Shown: positions 1 to 7,945, counted from the stretch's first letter. The stretch: DNA of 31,812 nt from JAEZKC01 sp046538945 (GCA_046538945.1 JBKHHW010000023.1:1-31812), one strand, 5' to 3'. A program made the numbers and translations. The notes: generated from the letters alone by a model not told the origin.

Positions 1-52
1 CCGTTTACCGTTGTCCGTTATCTTACAGGTTATCCGTTGGACCGGCCCGCTT

Positions 53-135
53 ATGCTGAGCCCGTCCGCGGAGTCGAAGCATATTCTTCGTTTGATATAC
101 TGTTTATCCCGAGCCCGCCCACAGAGCGAGTGGGC
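53..135. repeat. Intergenic imperfect palindromes near the left edge
   Basis: Two inverted repeats fill the gap downstream of pheS. The first spans 53-82, with ATGCT and AAGCAT arms around the self-complementary TCCGCGGA (65-72). The second is a hairpin with a GCCCAC/GTGGGC stem (117-122 and 130-135) and a 7-base loop. Neither is followed by a T-run on the minus strand, so they are not standard terminators. They resemble the short REP-like palindromes that many genomes carry between genes, but only one copy of each is visible. No open frame on the minus strand runs from here to the edge. Confidence 0.35.
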
Positions 136-157
136 TAAAGAGGATTTTCTAAACTCT

Positions 158-1192
158 CTAGAACTGTTTTAAGAATCGGGCATCGTTTTCATAAAACAGG
201 CGTATGTCATCTATGCCGTATTTCAGCAGTGCGATACGCTCTATACCCATGCCGAATGCGAATCCGGTATACTTTTCCGTGTCGACCCCTACACTTTTAA
301 ACACGTTGGGATGAACCATTCCCGCCCCGAGCACTTCAAGCCATCCGGTCTGTTTACAGATACTGCACCCTTTTCCCTTGCACAGAAAGCACCTGACATC
401 AATTTCCACACTGGGTTCAGTGAAGGGAAAGAAACTGGGACGAATTTTGATTTCGGTCTTCTCATCAAAGAAACGACGCGAAAAGGCCAGCAGTGTGCCC
501 TTGAGATCGGAAAAACTTACGTTTTCATCCACATAAAGTCCCTCAACCTGGTGGAAAAGGCAATAGCTGCGGGAACTGATTTCCTCGTTACGGTAAACTC
601 TTCCCGGCATGATCGCCCGAATGGGGGGAGTGAGCTTCTCCATCACTCTGATTTGCACCGGTGAGGTATGTGTTCTCAAGAGTGTCTGCTCGTTTATGTA
701 GAACGTGTCCTGCATGTCTCGCGCCGGGTGATGAGGGGGGGTGTTGAGTGCCTCGAAGTTATAGTAGTCGCTCTCGACCTCTGGCCCGTAAGCGATTGAG
801 AAACCCATGCTTAGGAATATATCCCTGATCTGATCCCTTATCTGCATGAGAGGATGCAGACTGCCTGAAGGGAAAGGGTAACCCGGGAGAGTAGGGTCGA
901 AGGCTTTGTCTTTGCTCTGCTCGACACTGCTTTTCCAGGGGGCTTCGTTGAATTTCGATTCCAGAACAGTGCGCAACTCATTGGCACGGGCTCCGAACTG
1001 CTTTCTCTTTTCTGGAGCAATCGAACCAAGAGACTTCATCAGGTCGCGCAGTATTCCCTTTTTACCCAGATACTTGATACGGAACTGTTCAGCGTCTTCT
1101 TCGGATCTGATTTTTTCCAGTTCCGCAAGAGCACTGCTCTGGAGCTGGTCCAGAGATTCCAATGTGTATGCCGCTCCGCTTGTTTCACTCAT
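158..1192 (-). CDS. pheS: Phenylalanine--tRNA ligase alpha subunit
   Basis: The 344-residue product is the catalytic alpha chain of the class II phenylalanyl-tRNA synthetase (alpha2beta2), which charges tRNA-Phe in the cytoplasm. It has the N-terminal helical tRNA-binding arm (about 1-95) and then the class II core. Visible core landmarks are the HHPARD and DTFYI segments, RTHTSPVQ, the motif 2 region around FHQVEGLYVD, and the C-terminal GMGIERIALLKYGI (motif 3). A four-cysteine insert (CFLCKGKGCSIC) precedes the GMVHP strand, as in many bacterial PheS proteins, and may bind a metal. It is the last gene of the thrS-infC-rpmI-rplT-pheS cluster. The usual partner pheT is not found in the 157 bases downstream, so it lies further away or elsewhere. 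Length and start are normal for the family. Confidence 0.97.
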   Translation of the reverse strand: MSETSGAAYTLESLDQLQSSALAELEKIRSEEDAEQFRIKYLGKKGILRDLMKSLGSIAPEKRKQFGARANELRTVLESKFNEAPWKSSVEQSKDKAFDPTLPGYPFPSGSLHPLMQIRDQIRDIFLSMGFSIAYGPEVESDYYNFEALNTPPHHPARDMQDTFYINEQTLLRTHTSPVQIRVMEKLTPPIRAIMPGRVYRNEEISSRSYCLFHQVEGLYVDENVSFSDLKGTLLAFSRRFFDEKTEIKIRPSFFPFTEPSVEIDVRCFLCKGKGCSICKQTGWLEVLGAGMVHPNVFKSVGVDTEKYTGFAFGMGIERIALLKYGIDDIRLFYENDARFLKQF

Positions 1193-1288
1193 GTTCTACT
1201 GGTCCCTTAGCACTGAATTAGAGCTGATTTTCTTGAAACGAAAGTGGCCGACTGTCTGCTCAGCAGCACACAGGCCGGCCAATGCTGG

Positions 1289-1317
1289 AAAAACTTGAAA
1301 GACGAGTGGTCGTCTTT
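1289..1317 (-). terminator. Hairpin with T-run between rplT and pheS
   Basis: On the minus strand an 8-bp perfect stem (AAAGACGA/TCGTCTTT) closes a CCAC loop and is followed by CAAG and five T residues. It lies just after rplT in the 149-bp gap before pheS. It could be a partial terminator or attenuator that sets pheS expression apart from the ribosomal-protein genes. The stem is AT-rich and three to four bases separate it from the T-run, so efficiency is probably modest. Confidence 0.5.
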
Positions 1318-1341
1318 GTGTTGGTTTGCTGGCCCCAGGTG

Positions 1342-1689
1342 TTACGCCGCTACTGTTTCTACAAGTTTTGAAAAGGCGGCGGGTTCATGAACAGCCAAAT
1401 GGGCCAGACTCTTACGGTCAAGCTCTATGCCCTTTGTCTTGAGGCCTGAGATGAGCTTTCCGTAGGTGGTTCCGTTAAGCCGGGCTGCGGCGTTGATACG
1501 CATGATCCACAAGGAACGGAAATTGCGTTTCTTCTGTCTGCGGTCCCTGTAGGCGTAAACACCCGCTCTGTAGAAGGCGTCTTTGGCGATAGTGATACAG
1601 TTTTTGCGTTTGCCGAAATATCCGGCGGTCTGGTTGATTACTGCTTTACGACGTGCGCGTGAGGCGACACGGTTTTTTGCCCTCGGCAT
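1342..1689 (-). CDS. rplT: 50S ribosomal protein L20
   Basis: The 115-residue, very basic protein is ribosomal protein L20, an early assembly protein that binds 23S rRNA. Family landmarks are the N-terminal RAKNRVASRARRK tail, the central RAGVYAYRDRRQKKRNFRSLWI helix, and the conserved INAAARLNG and SYGKLISGLK-type segment. The length is typical. The start ATG follows a good ribosome binding site (AAAGGAG, about 7 bases upstream). It lies 30 bp after rpmI in the same orientation. In many bacteria L20 represses its own operon by binding a leader RNA that mimics 23S rRNA; no such structure can be proven here by eye. Confidence 0.98.
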   Translation of the reverse strand: MPRAKNRVASRARRKAVINQTAGYFGKRKNCITIAKDAFYRAGVYAYRDRRQKKRNFRSLWIMRINAAARLNGTTYGKLISGLKTKGIELDRKSLAHLAVHEPAAFSKLVETVAA

Positions 1690-1719
1690 TGTAAAACTCC
1701 TTTATTAAGAAATTGTTGT

Positions 1720-1914
1720 TCAAACCTCGACCATCAGAGCGACTTTCTTCTCCACTCCCTTGTAGACCAGAGCCATTTTGCGAAGCTGACGCTTGCGCTT
1801 TCTGTCTTTGAGGGTGGGCTGATGGCTCATGAACGCTCTTTTGCGCTTCACATGACCGTTGGCAGTAAGGCTGAAACGTTTGCGAGCTGCTGCTCGACTC
1901 TTCATTTTCGGCAT
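1720..1914 (-). CDS. rpmI: 50S ribosomal protein L35
   Basis: This 64-residue basic protein is ribosomal protein L35 of the large subunit. It starts MPKMKSRAAARKRF and carries the family's central HVKRKRAFMSHQPTLKDRKRKRQLR stretch in slightly varied form. The length is normal. The ATG has a GGAG ribosome binding site about 7 bases upstream. The gene sits between infC (56 bp upstream) and rplT (30 bp downstream), the conserved IF3-L35-L20 order. A small CCCC/GGGG hairpin with a 5-base loop (1945-1957) lies in the infC-rpmI gap. Confidence 0.98.
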   Translation of the reverse strand: MPKMKSRAAARKRFSLTANGHVKRKRAFMSHQPTLKDRKRKRQLRKMALVYKGVEKKVALMVEV

Positions 1915-1970
1915 GGTAAAACTCCGTCTGTGATATATTCTGCCCCCCTTGCAGGGGACGCGGTTAAAAT

Positions 1971-2570
1971 TTATTCTTCTTCTTCTCTTATCTTCTTCTC
2001 TTGCTCGATTTTGCGCAGTGCCTCTTTTATCTTGACCTTGTCAGGCACATAGATCGAGATCATGTTGCGGCCCTCCATCTTGCCGGCCATTTCCACCTGT
2101 GCCAGATCGGCGAGTCCCTCGTCCAACCTTTTAAGCAGCTGCTTTCCGAAATCCAGGTGAGTAATCTCTCTTCCTCTGAACACAACCGTGGCCTTCACCC
2201 GGTCTCCCTTGAGGAGGAACTTGCGTGCATGCTCGAGCTTGAATTTAAAATCATGCTCATCGGTCTTGGGATGGAACTTGATTTCCTTCAGATGTACAAC
2301 ATGCTGTTTTTTCTTGGCTTCCTTGGCTTTCTTGGATTTCTCATACTTGAATTTCCCGTAGTCCATGATTCTGCATACGGGAGGATCAGCATTTGGTGCA
2401 ACTTCAACGAGATCAAGACCGTAGGATTCGGCTTTTGAAAGCGCCTCTGTTAAAGGTACTATCCCCAGAGCCTCTCCATCGGGAGCGACCACTCTTACTC
2501 GAGGAACGCGGATTTCGTTGTTGATTCGTGTTCCATCATCCCGTTTGGGTGGCATTCGAAATCTGTTAAT
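1971..2570 (-). CDS. infC: Translation initiation factor IF-3 (AUU start)
   Basis: IF-3 binds the 30S subunit, keeps it apart from 50S and rejects wrong start codons. The product has the N-terminal domain (RINNEIRVPRVRVVAPDGEALGIV), the lysine-rich linker, and the C-terminal domain (IKFHPKTDEHDFKFKLEHARKF, then KVKATVVFRGREI). The nearest ATG is at 2555, but it lies 21 bases after the only Shine-Dalgarno sequence (AGGAGGT, 2576-2582). Two in-frame ATT codons lie right behind that site at 2571-2573 and 2568-2570. The second has ideal 6-base spacing and gives a 199-residue protein starting MNRFRMPPKR. AUU is the known start of E. coli infC and lets IF-3 repress itself. The choice between the two ATT codons is uncertain. 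thrS ends 21 bp upstream. Confidence 0.95.
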   Translation of the reverse strand: MNRFRMPPKRDDGTRINNEIRVPRVRVVAPDGEALGIVPLTEALSKAESYGLDLVEVAPNADPPVCRIMDYGKFKYEKSKKAKEAKKKQHVVHLKEIKFHPKTDEHDFKFKLEHARKFLLKGDRVKATVVFRGREITHLDFGKQLLKRLDEGLADLAQVEMAGKMEGRNMISIYVPDKVKIKEALRKIEQEKKIREEEE

Positions 2571-2575
2571 AATGG

Positions 2576-2582
2576 ACCTCCT
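2576..2582 (-). promoter_or_regulatory. Shine-Dalgarno sequence that decides the infC start
   Basis: AGGAGGT on the minus strand is the only strong ribosome binding site upstream of infC. It places initiation at ATT (2568-2570, 6-base gap; or 2571-2573, 3-base gap) and is too far from the ATG at 2553-2555 (21-base gap). This is the sequence basis for calling an AUU start. Confidence 0.8.
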
Positions 2583-2591
2583 GTTGTTTTG

Positions 2592-4496
2592 TTAATCTTT
2601 TGAGCCGGGAACGGAAAGGTTGTGAAGCTCCTCTATGAACTCCTCAACCGTACGGATGCCAAGATCACCCTTCGAGTGCCTGCGCAGAGACACTGTACCC
2701 GCTTCCTGCTCCTTTTCACCCACTACAACCATGAATGGTATTTTTTTCGTTTCCGCATCGCGGATTTTGTAGCCAACTTTCTCGTTTCTGTCATCCAGCT
2801 CAACTCTGATTCCGCCCTCTAAGGCTTTCTTTCTGAGCTCTTCTGCATATTCGGTGTATTTTTCGGAGATGGGAAGAATCCTGCACTGCACGGGAGACAG
2901 CCACAGCGGCAGCGCACCCCCGTAATGCTCGAGCAGAATTCCGATAAACCGCTCCATTGATCCCAGAAGCGCACGGTGAATCATCACAGGGCGTTTCTTC
3001 TCACCGTCCGCATCGGTGTACTCAAGATCAAACCGTTCGGGCATGCTGAAATCAAGCTGAATCGTACCGCACTGCCAACTGCGCTTGAGAACGTCCTTAA
3101 TATGGAAATCAATTTTCGGACCATAGAACGCACCATCCCCGGGATTGAGCTGGTAGTCGATCTTCTCATGCTCGAGAACGTTCTTCAATGCCGTTTCGGC
3201 CCTGTCCCAGATCTCAGGTGATCCGATATAGTTTTCGGGACGGGTCGAGAGCTCTATTTTGTAATCCTCGAATCCGAAGGTCTTGTATATGTGCGTGATG
3301 AAGGATATCACTTTCGTGATTTCATCCTCAATCTGGTCGGGCAGACAGAAAATGTGGGCATCATCCTGAGTGAACTGCCGCACTCTGAACAGGCCGTGAA
3401 GAGTACTGGATTTCTCATGCCTGTGCACAAGACCGAACTCACAGTACTTGATAGGAAATTCACGGTAGGAATGAGGTATGCTCCTATAGATCAGCAGGTG
3501 CCCCGGACAGTTCATGGGCTTTACCGCATGGACACTCTCGTCTATCTGGGTGAAGTACATGTTGTCTCTGTACTTGTCCCAGTGCCCGCTCTTTCTCCAA
3601 AGCTCTTCATTGAGGATTATGGGAGTCTTGAGTTCCTGGTATCCTGCCTTCACATGTTCCTTACGGCAGAAGTCCAGAACGGCATTGTAGACAACCATTC
3701 CCCTGGGATGCCAGAACGGGAAACCGACTCCCTCCTGGTGAAATGAAAAGAGTTCCAGCTCTTTTCCAAGCTTCCGGTGATCACGCTTCTGGGCTTCTTC
3801 AAGAAGTGTCAGGTATTCTTCCAGCATCGACTGCTTGGGGAAGGAGACGCCGTAGATTCTCTGGAGCATTCGGTTCTTCTCGTTTCCGCGCCAGTATGCC
3901 CCTGCAACGCTGAGAAGTTTGAATGCTTTGATGTAGCCGGTGTTGGGAACGTGAGGACCCCGGCAGAGATCTATCCAGTCGCCCTGGCGGTATGCGCTGG
4001 GACTTCCTTCTATATCATCGAGAAGCTCAAGTTTGTAGATTTCATTCCTTTTGGCGAACGTCTCCTTCAGTTCCTCCTTTGAATGTTCACTGCGCTCTAC
4101 TGGAACTTTGCGGGAGATGATCTCCTTGGCTTTCTTTTCGATCGCGGCAAGGTCTTCGTTGGTGAATGGTGTGTCCACGTCGAAATCGTAGTAGAATCCG
4201 CTGTCGATTGCGGGGCCTATGGCGATTTTGGCAGAAGGAAAGAGTTCCTGGACAGCCTGTGCCAGGATATGTGATGAGGAGTGCCAGAAAATCGACTTGC
4301 CTTCCGGGTCATCAAAAGTGACAATGGCGACCTGATCGTTTTCTTTTAATGGATGGGTAAGATCTTTGAGTTCACCATTGATTCTGCATGCAATGGCAGC
4401 TTTAGCCAGCCGCGGACTGATTGCCTCGGCTACATTTCTGGCGGATGAATCATCCGCCACCGACATATTTTTCCCGTCGGGGAGTATGATATTCAT
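2592..4496 (-). CDS. thrS: Threonine--tRNA ligase
   Basis: The 634-residue class II threonyl-tRNA synthetase charges tRNA-Thr and edits mischarged Ser-tRNA. Domains in order: TGS domain (NIILPDGK... to VAIVTFDD), editing domain (SSSHILAQAVQELFPSAKIAIGPAIDSGFYYDFD), catalytic core with the zinc-site Cys in MNCPGHLLIYR and the downstream QDDAHIFC, and the C-terminal anticodon-binding domain (VQCRILPISEKYTEYAEEL onward). Length is normal. An upstream in-frame TTG (4508) adds only four residues; the ATG at 4496 is preferred because GGAA lies about 8 bases upstream and the TGS domain begins right after it. It is first of the thrS-infC-rpmI-rplT-pheS cluster and lies about 166 bp downstream of tRNA-Val on the same strand. 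Confidence 0.97.
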   Translation of the reverse strand: MNIILPDGKNMSVADDSSARNVAEAISPRLAKAAIACRINGELKDLTHPLKENDQVAIVTFDDPEGKSIFWHSSSHILAQAVQELFPSAKIAIGPAIDSGFYYDFDVDTPFTNEDLAAIEKKAKEIISRKVPVERSEHSKEELKETFAKRNEIYKLELLDDIEGSPSAYRQGDWIDLCRGPHVPNTGYIKAFKLLSVAGAYWRGNEKNRMLQRIYGVSFPKQSMLEEYLTLLEEAQKRDHRKLGKELELFSFHQEGVGFPFWHPRGMVVYNAVLDFCRKEHVKAGYQELKTPIILNEELWRKSGHWDKYRDNMYFTQIDESVHAVKPMNCPGHLLIYRSIPHSYREFPIKYCEFGLVHRHEKSSTLHGLFRVRQFTQDDAHIFCLPDQIEDEITKVISFITHIYKTFGFEDYKIELSTRPENYIGSPEIWDRAETALKNVLEHEKIDYQLNPGDGAFYGPKIDFHIKDVLKRSWQCGTIQLDFSMPERFDLEYTDADGEKKRPVMIHRALLGSMERFIGILLEHYGGALPLWLSPVQCRILPISEKYTEYAEELRKKALEGGIRVELDDRNEKVGYKIRDAETKKIPFMVVVGEKEQEAGTVSLRRHSKGDLGIRTVEEFIEELHNLSVPGSKD

Positions 4497-4662
4497 TTTA
4501 GTTTCCAAAACTTGTGACGCAAGTAAAACAGCTGTTTCTGGTCTGTTGAGCCAGTATTATCAACATCCTCTGTTTCGTGCTAGGCCTGAAAGACGATCGA
4601 TTATTCTTCCAGGTGCCCCGGGGTAAGAGGTGAACCGAGGAGCATGTTAGTTTGGATATAAA

Positions 4663-4736
4663 TGGGCGTTACTGGACTCGAACCAGTGACCCCTACCATG
4701 TCAAGGTAGTACTCTAACCAGCTGAGCTAAACGCCC
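4663..4736 (-). tRNA. tRNA-Val (anticodon GAC)
   Basis: The minus strand folds into a full cloverleaf. The 7-bp acceptor stem is GGGCGTT/AACGCCC, the D-arm contains AGCTCAGCTGGTTAGAG, and the anticodon stem CTACC/GGTAG encloses loop TTGACAT, giving anticodon GAC (valine, GUC/GUU codons). The T-arm loop is GTTCGAGTC-like. The discriminator base is A and the CCA end is not encoded. A sigma70-type promoter lies about 50 bp upstream, and thrS follows on the same strand, so the tRNA may be processed from a longer transcript. Confidence 0.97.
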
Positions 4737-4784
4737 TTATATCAGTTCGCTTGAGCAGAAGATTTCTTGTTCAGGCGAAGGCTT

Positions 4785-4813
4785 AAAATATAAGATGTAT
4801 CTCGGGTTGTCAA
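4785..4813 (-). promoter_or_regulatory. Sigma70-type promoter for tRNA-Val
   Basis: On the minus strand a perfect -35 box TTGACA (4808-4813) is followed by a 17-bp spacer and TATTTT (4785-4790); a TATATT at 15 bp spacing overlaps it. The tRNA 5' end is about 48 bp downstream of the -10 box. It could also drive thrS by readthrough. Confidence 0.65.
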
Positions 4814-4914
4814 AACAAAATTTGTTCCATATCCATTCGGTCCATACAGAATATGTCCAGGGCTTGCTCTTTGCTCTTTTCATCCATTTGAAAGCAAACC
4901 GGAAGGAGGAGTAG

Positions 4915-5316
4915 ATGGGCGAAGCTCAAAATATCGGAATTCTGAAAAATGCCTACGCTTTGTTGGACAAGGATGATTATGACGGGTTTGTGGAAATGTG
5001 CACTTCGGATGCGGTATGGCTGTATCCGGTCATAAAGCATATCCCTTACAGCGGCCGCTGGATCGGCCGTCAGCAGATATCGCGCTTTTTAAAACTACAC
5101 AACGAAGTTGAAGAGGTTATTGATTTCAGACCAGGTGAATTCCTCGCTCAGGGGAACAGAGTCGCAGTGCCGGGATTCTATCGTGGACATGTGATTTCCA
5201 ACGGACGTGTCTGGGACTCCAATTTTGTGCATCTTGTTACTCTGAAGGAGGGGAGAATCGATCGGTATGAGGCGTTTTTCGACACTGCCGCTGCAATGGA
5301 TGCGCACGAACCATAA
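4915..5316 (+). CDS. NTF2/SnoaL-like domain protein
   Basis: This 133-residue soluble protein has the pattern of the SnoaL-like/NTF2 cone fold. It begins with an alpha-helical stretch (ILKNAYALLDKDDYDGFVEMCTSDAVW), continues with short strands and a helix (GRWIGRQQISRFLKLHNEVEEV), and ends with three beta-strands (FLAQGNRVAVPGFYRGHV, WDSNFVHLVTLKEGRI, YEAFFDTAAAMDAH). Members include small hydrolases, isomerases and ligand-binding proteins, so the substrate cannot be told. No signal peptide is seen. A strong ribosome binding site (GGAAGGAGGAG) lies in front of the ATG. It is divergent from tRNA-Val and 176 bp upstream of the acidic 84-residue gene. Confidence 0.8.
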   Translation: MGEAQNIGILKNAYALLDKDDYDGFVEMCTSDAVWLYPVIKHIPYSGRWIGRQQISRFLKLHNEVEEVIDFRPGEFLAQGNRVAVPGFYRGHVISNGRVWDSNFVHLVTLKEGRIDRYEAFFDTAAAMDAHEP

Positions 5317-5369
5317 TCATAAAAGAGAACTGTTTTGATTTAATGATAGAAATCTGTAGTTGAATTCGA

Positions 5370-5398
5370 TTGACTGCAATCAGTCCGTTCGATATAAT
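5370..5398 (+). promoter_or_regulatory. Near-consensus sigma70 promoter
   Basis: TTGACT (5370-5375), a 17-bp spacer and a perfect TATAAT (5393-5398). It lies 94 bp before the start of the acidic 84-residue protein and may also feed tRNA-Leu. The predicted leader contains complementary GCACC and GGTGC segments that could form a long stem. Confidence 0.75.
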
Positions 5399-5492
5399 AA
5401 GACTCAGTTGCACCTTGTCGGCCGATCAAACATCCTGAAAAAGCAATTGAGCCGGCGGTGCGGAGTTTAAAATTGAATTCGGAGGTGGTTTC

Positions 5493-5747
5493 ATGGCCGG
5501 AAGGCACTGCAGACTGTACGATGAAAACCTGGTGCATAATATCATGATGTCAACGGGACTTTCCATCCTTGAATACATAAGAGAGAATGGTGCACTGGAT
5601 AACGAGGATATTTGTGAATTCATAGAGGTGAACGCTCCTACAATCATCGAAGACACGATAGAACATCTCAACAGCGCCGAGGACTCAGAAGATGATGACG
5701 AGGACGAGGAAAGCTGGTCGGAAGGTCTGGATATCGAGGAAGTTTAA
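5493..5747 (+). CDS. Small acidic protein of unknown function
   Basis: I do not recognise a family. The 84-residue product has a predicted helical N-terminal part (about 8-56, with LVHNIMMSTGLSILEYIREN and NEDICEFIEVNAPTIIEDTIEHL) and an extremely acidic tail (about 57-84, rich in Asp, Glu and Ser). There is no signal peptide or membrane segment, so it should be cytoplasmic. A strong ribosome binding site (CGGAGGTGG) sits about 7 bases before the ATG, and a near-consensus promoter lies upstream. These signals and the clean frame support a real, well-expressed gene. tRNA-Leu follows 73 bp downstream. Acidic tails of this kind often mediate binding to basic partners or ribosomal proteins, but that is only a guess. 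Confidence 0.75.
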   Translation: MAGRHCRLYDENLVHNIMMSTGLSILEYIRENGALDNEDICEFIEVNAPTIIEDTIEHLNSAEDSEDDDEDEESWSEGLDIEEV

Positions 5748-5820
5748 GGGAAAATTGATTTTTTACAGATTCAGCTTTGCTTTTCTGTCCCCGTTAAATT
5801 AAATTTTTAACCTGTTTAAA

Positions 5821-5904
5821 GCCGAAGTGGCGAAACTGGTAGACGCACTGGACTCAAAATCCAGCGGTGGCAACACCGTCCCGGTTCGAATCCGGGCTTC
5901 GGCA
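5821..5904 (+). tRNA. tRNA-Leu (anticodon CAA)
   Basis: An 84-nt class II tRNA with a 7-bp acceptor stem GCCGAAG/CTTCGGC, discriminator A, and an anticodon stem CTGGA/TCCAG around loop CTCAAAA, giving anticodon CAA (leucine, UUG). The variable arm is long (around CGGTGGCAACACCG), as expected for tRNA-Leu, and the T-loop is GTTCGAATC. CCA is not encoded. Confidence 0.97.
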
Positions 5905-5963
5905 ATTTTCATCCTCATACCCTGCAGCCCTCCAGTAGAAGGTAAATTTTAACAAGACAAGTG

Positions 5964-5992
5964 TTGAACGGTAACTAATATCATAGTATAAT
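5964..5992 (+). promoter_or_regulatory. Near-consensus sigma70 promoter of the kinase operon
   Basis: TTGAAC (5964-5969), exactly 17 bp, then a perfect TATAAT (5987-5992). The predicted transcript would start near 5999, about 35 bases before the kinase ATG. No obvious operator repeats are seen around it. Confidence 0.75.
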
Positions 5993-6033
5993 GTGGGAAA
6001 ATTTCATATTCTTGTTTTACCGGTTAAACGAAT

Positions 6034-7944
6034 ATGCTTCAATTTCGAAAAAACGTTACCAATCCCTACCATCACCATGTGTCTTTGCCGAGCGGAAAAG
6101 ATCCTATCCCGTTGGGTTCGGGTGTCATTAATTCCCTTCTGGGGCAGGGGGGGATGGCCAGTGTATATGAAATATGGAATGAACGACTAGAGGTCTACAG
6201 GGCCGTGAAACTGGTTCATCCCAATTGCGGCAAAGAAGCACTGAGCCGTTTCGATACGGAAATCAAGATCACCGCCAAGCTTCACCATCCAAACATAATC
6301 GAGATTCACGGGGTGGGGGCCTGGAACGGACTTCCATTCATAGAAATGGAAAAAATCGATGGCGTAACTCAGGAAAAACTCATTCTCGATAGAGGCGCCA
6401 TCCCCATCCCTGTAGCGGTATCGATCGGACTTATGGTGGCTCGCGCCCTTGAGTATGCGCACAATCATGAATATCAGATCTACAACGAACACTATCACGG
6501 AATCATTCACCGTGATCTCAAGCCCGGCAATATAATGATCTGTACAAACGGGGTGGTGAAACTGATGGATTTCGGTATCGCCAGGCCTACGGATGCATCA
6601 TTTCATACTATTGACGGAACAGTGGTGGGAACACTTCAGTATCTTTCTCCGGAGCAGCTGGAGGGGAAAAAACTGGATGTAAGGACCGATATCTACTCCT
6701 TCGGCGTATGTATGTACGAGATGGTAACCGGTCATCTTGCTTTTCCGGAACCCAATCTGTCGCGTCTTCTTTCAGACAAGGCCAAAAACCGTTTCCGGCC
6801 GCTTGAGGAGTATGATCTGAAAATTCCCGCTAAGCTAGCGCGTCTCATAGAGAAATGTATGCAGCAGGACGCCTCCAAGCGGATGCCCGATGCAACAAGA
6901 CTTTGTGTGGAACTTGCCGCCATTCTCCGCAAACTGACCCATGACTCGCCGGAAAAAACGGTTTTCAGATTTCTCCAGAATCCAGACCCCAAACCGAACA
7001 AGGTCTTTGTACGTTCAAGCAAATCGCGGATTGCACTGAAGACAATGCAGGTCTCACTTGTTGCAATTGCGGGTATGCTTTCGGTTTATCTTCTGTATAG
7101 CTATCTGTATGATCCGGACAGGTCTCCGGCTTCTGTTAAAGGGCTTTCTTCAACTGAGAAGAAAACTGCTGCGGAAATCAGAATGCCTGAACCCGAAGAG
7201 ACTGATTCTGGTGGTACGGTTTCAGAATCAAAAAAATCGGCCAAAGCACTGCCAGCACAACAGCCGCTTGCGACCAGGAGTAGTGAGTCTCCAAAAAGTG
7301 ATATGAAAAAAAAGGTACCTGCGGTCAAGAAGACTGTTTCAAATTCCATAACTCCTGAACCTCCTCCGTCAAAACCCGCCGTGACTCAGCTTTCGTTTGT
7401 AGAGGCGCTTAAAGATAAGCACGCCACCAACGACCTGCTTCAGATTCTCAATGCGGAAGTCCGCAGCAGAAACTATGAAACTGCACTTAAGCTCTTTAAA
7501 AGGCTTTCTCCTGAGAATGCCCGGACCAAACGTGCGCTTGTGCTGAAGCTAAGGGCTCTTGAAAAATCCAACAGAAGAGCCGCCTTGAACAAATTTCTGA
7601 ATGAGACTGACATAGAGGAAGCTGAGGTGCTTATCGCCAAAGCCAAGCAGGCCGTCTCCCAGGGAAAGGCCAGCAGGGCAAAAACATTTCTGGAAAGAGC
7701 CTCCCGTACACCCGCCGAATTCCTTAGTTATGAAATGATTTCCAGGGAAGTTTTCTTTTATAAAGCTGTTTGTGCTACGATGTCTTTTGATGCGCAGCCG
7801 GTCGAGAAGAGTTGGAAGGAAGCGCTTGGAGCATGGTATCTTGTCAAAAGGGAGATGCGTAATGAGCCGGGGCATGAATATTTCCGCAAGGCGGAAAGCG
7901 AGGTTGCCCGTATTGGTGAAAAGTACCGAAGCACTGGGGAATAA
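6034..7944 (+). CDS. Transmembrane Ser/Thr protein kinase with periplasmic helical domain
   Basis: The 636-residue protein is a Hanks-type (PknB-like) kinase. All catalytic landmarks are present: glycine loop GQGGMASV (37-44), the AVKL lysine (K59), the C-helix glutamate (E76), HRDLKPGN (159-166, catalytic D161), DFGIA (D179), and GTLQYLSPEQ plus DIYSFGV in the activation and F-helix region. A single membrane span follows (about 337-357). A Pro/Ser/Lys-rich linker (about 361-455) leads to a helical TPR-like region (about 465-636) that should lie outside the cytoplasmic membrane. There are no PASTA repeats. The ATG lacks a clear Shine-Dalgarno sequence. The gene is first in an operon with a secreted beta-helix-like protein (1-base gap) and a large lipoprotein, so the kinase probably responds to or controls an envelope component. 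The phosphorylation targets are unknown. Confidence 0.93.
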   Translation: MLQFRKNVTNPYHHHVSLPSGKDPIPLGSGVINSLLGQGGMASVYEIWNERLEVYRAVKLVHPNCGKEALSRFDTEIKITAKLHHPNIIEIHGVGAWNGLPFIEMEKIDGVTQEKLILDRGAIPIPVAVSIGLMVARALEYAHNHEYQIYNEHYHGIIHRDLKPGNIMICTNGVVKLMDFGIARPTDASFHTIDGTVVGTLQYLSPEQLEGKKLDVRTDIYSFGVCMYEMVTGHLAFPEPNLSRLLSDKAKNRFRPLEEYDLKIPAKLARLIEKCMQQDASKRMPDATRLCVELAAILRKLTHDSPEKTVFRFLQNPDPKPNKVFVRSSKSRIALKTMQVSLVAIAGMLSVYLLYSYLYDPDRSPASVKGLSSTEKKTAAEIRMPEPEETDSGGTVSESKKSAKALPAQQPLATRSSESPKSDMKKKVPAVKKTVSNSITPEPPPSKPAVTQLSFVEALKDKHATNDLLQILNAEVRSRNYETALKLFKRLSPENARTKRALVLKLRALEKSNRRAALNKFLNETDIEEAEVLIAKAKQAVSQGKASRAKTFLERASRTPAEFLSYEMISREVFFYKAVCATMSFDAQPVEKSWKEALGAWYLVKREMRNEPGHEYFRKAESEVARIGEKYRSTGE

Positions 7945-7945
7945 T

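Noticed and set aside
5748..5820. Separate promoter for tRNA-Leu (TTGCTT-17-TAAATT)
   Set aside because: Both boxes are weak and the sequence is generally AT-rich; readthrough from the promoter at 5370 is as likely.
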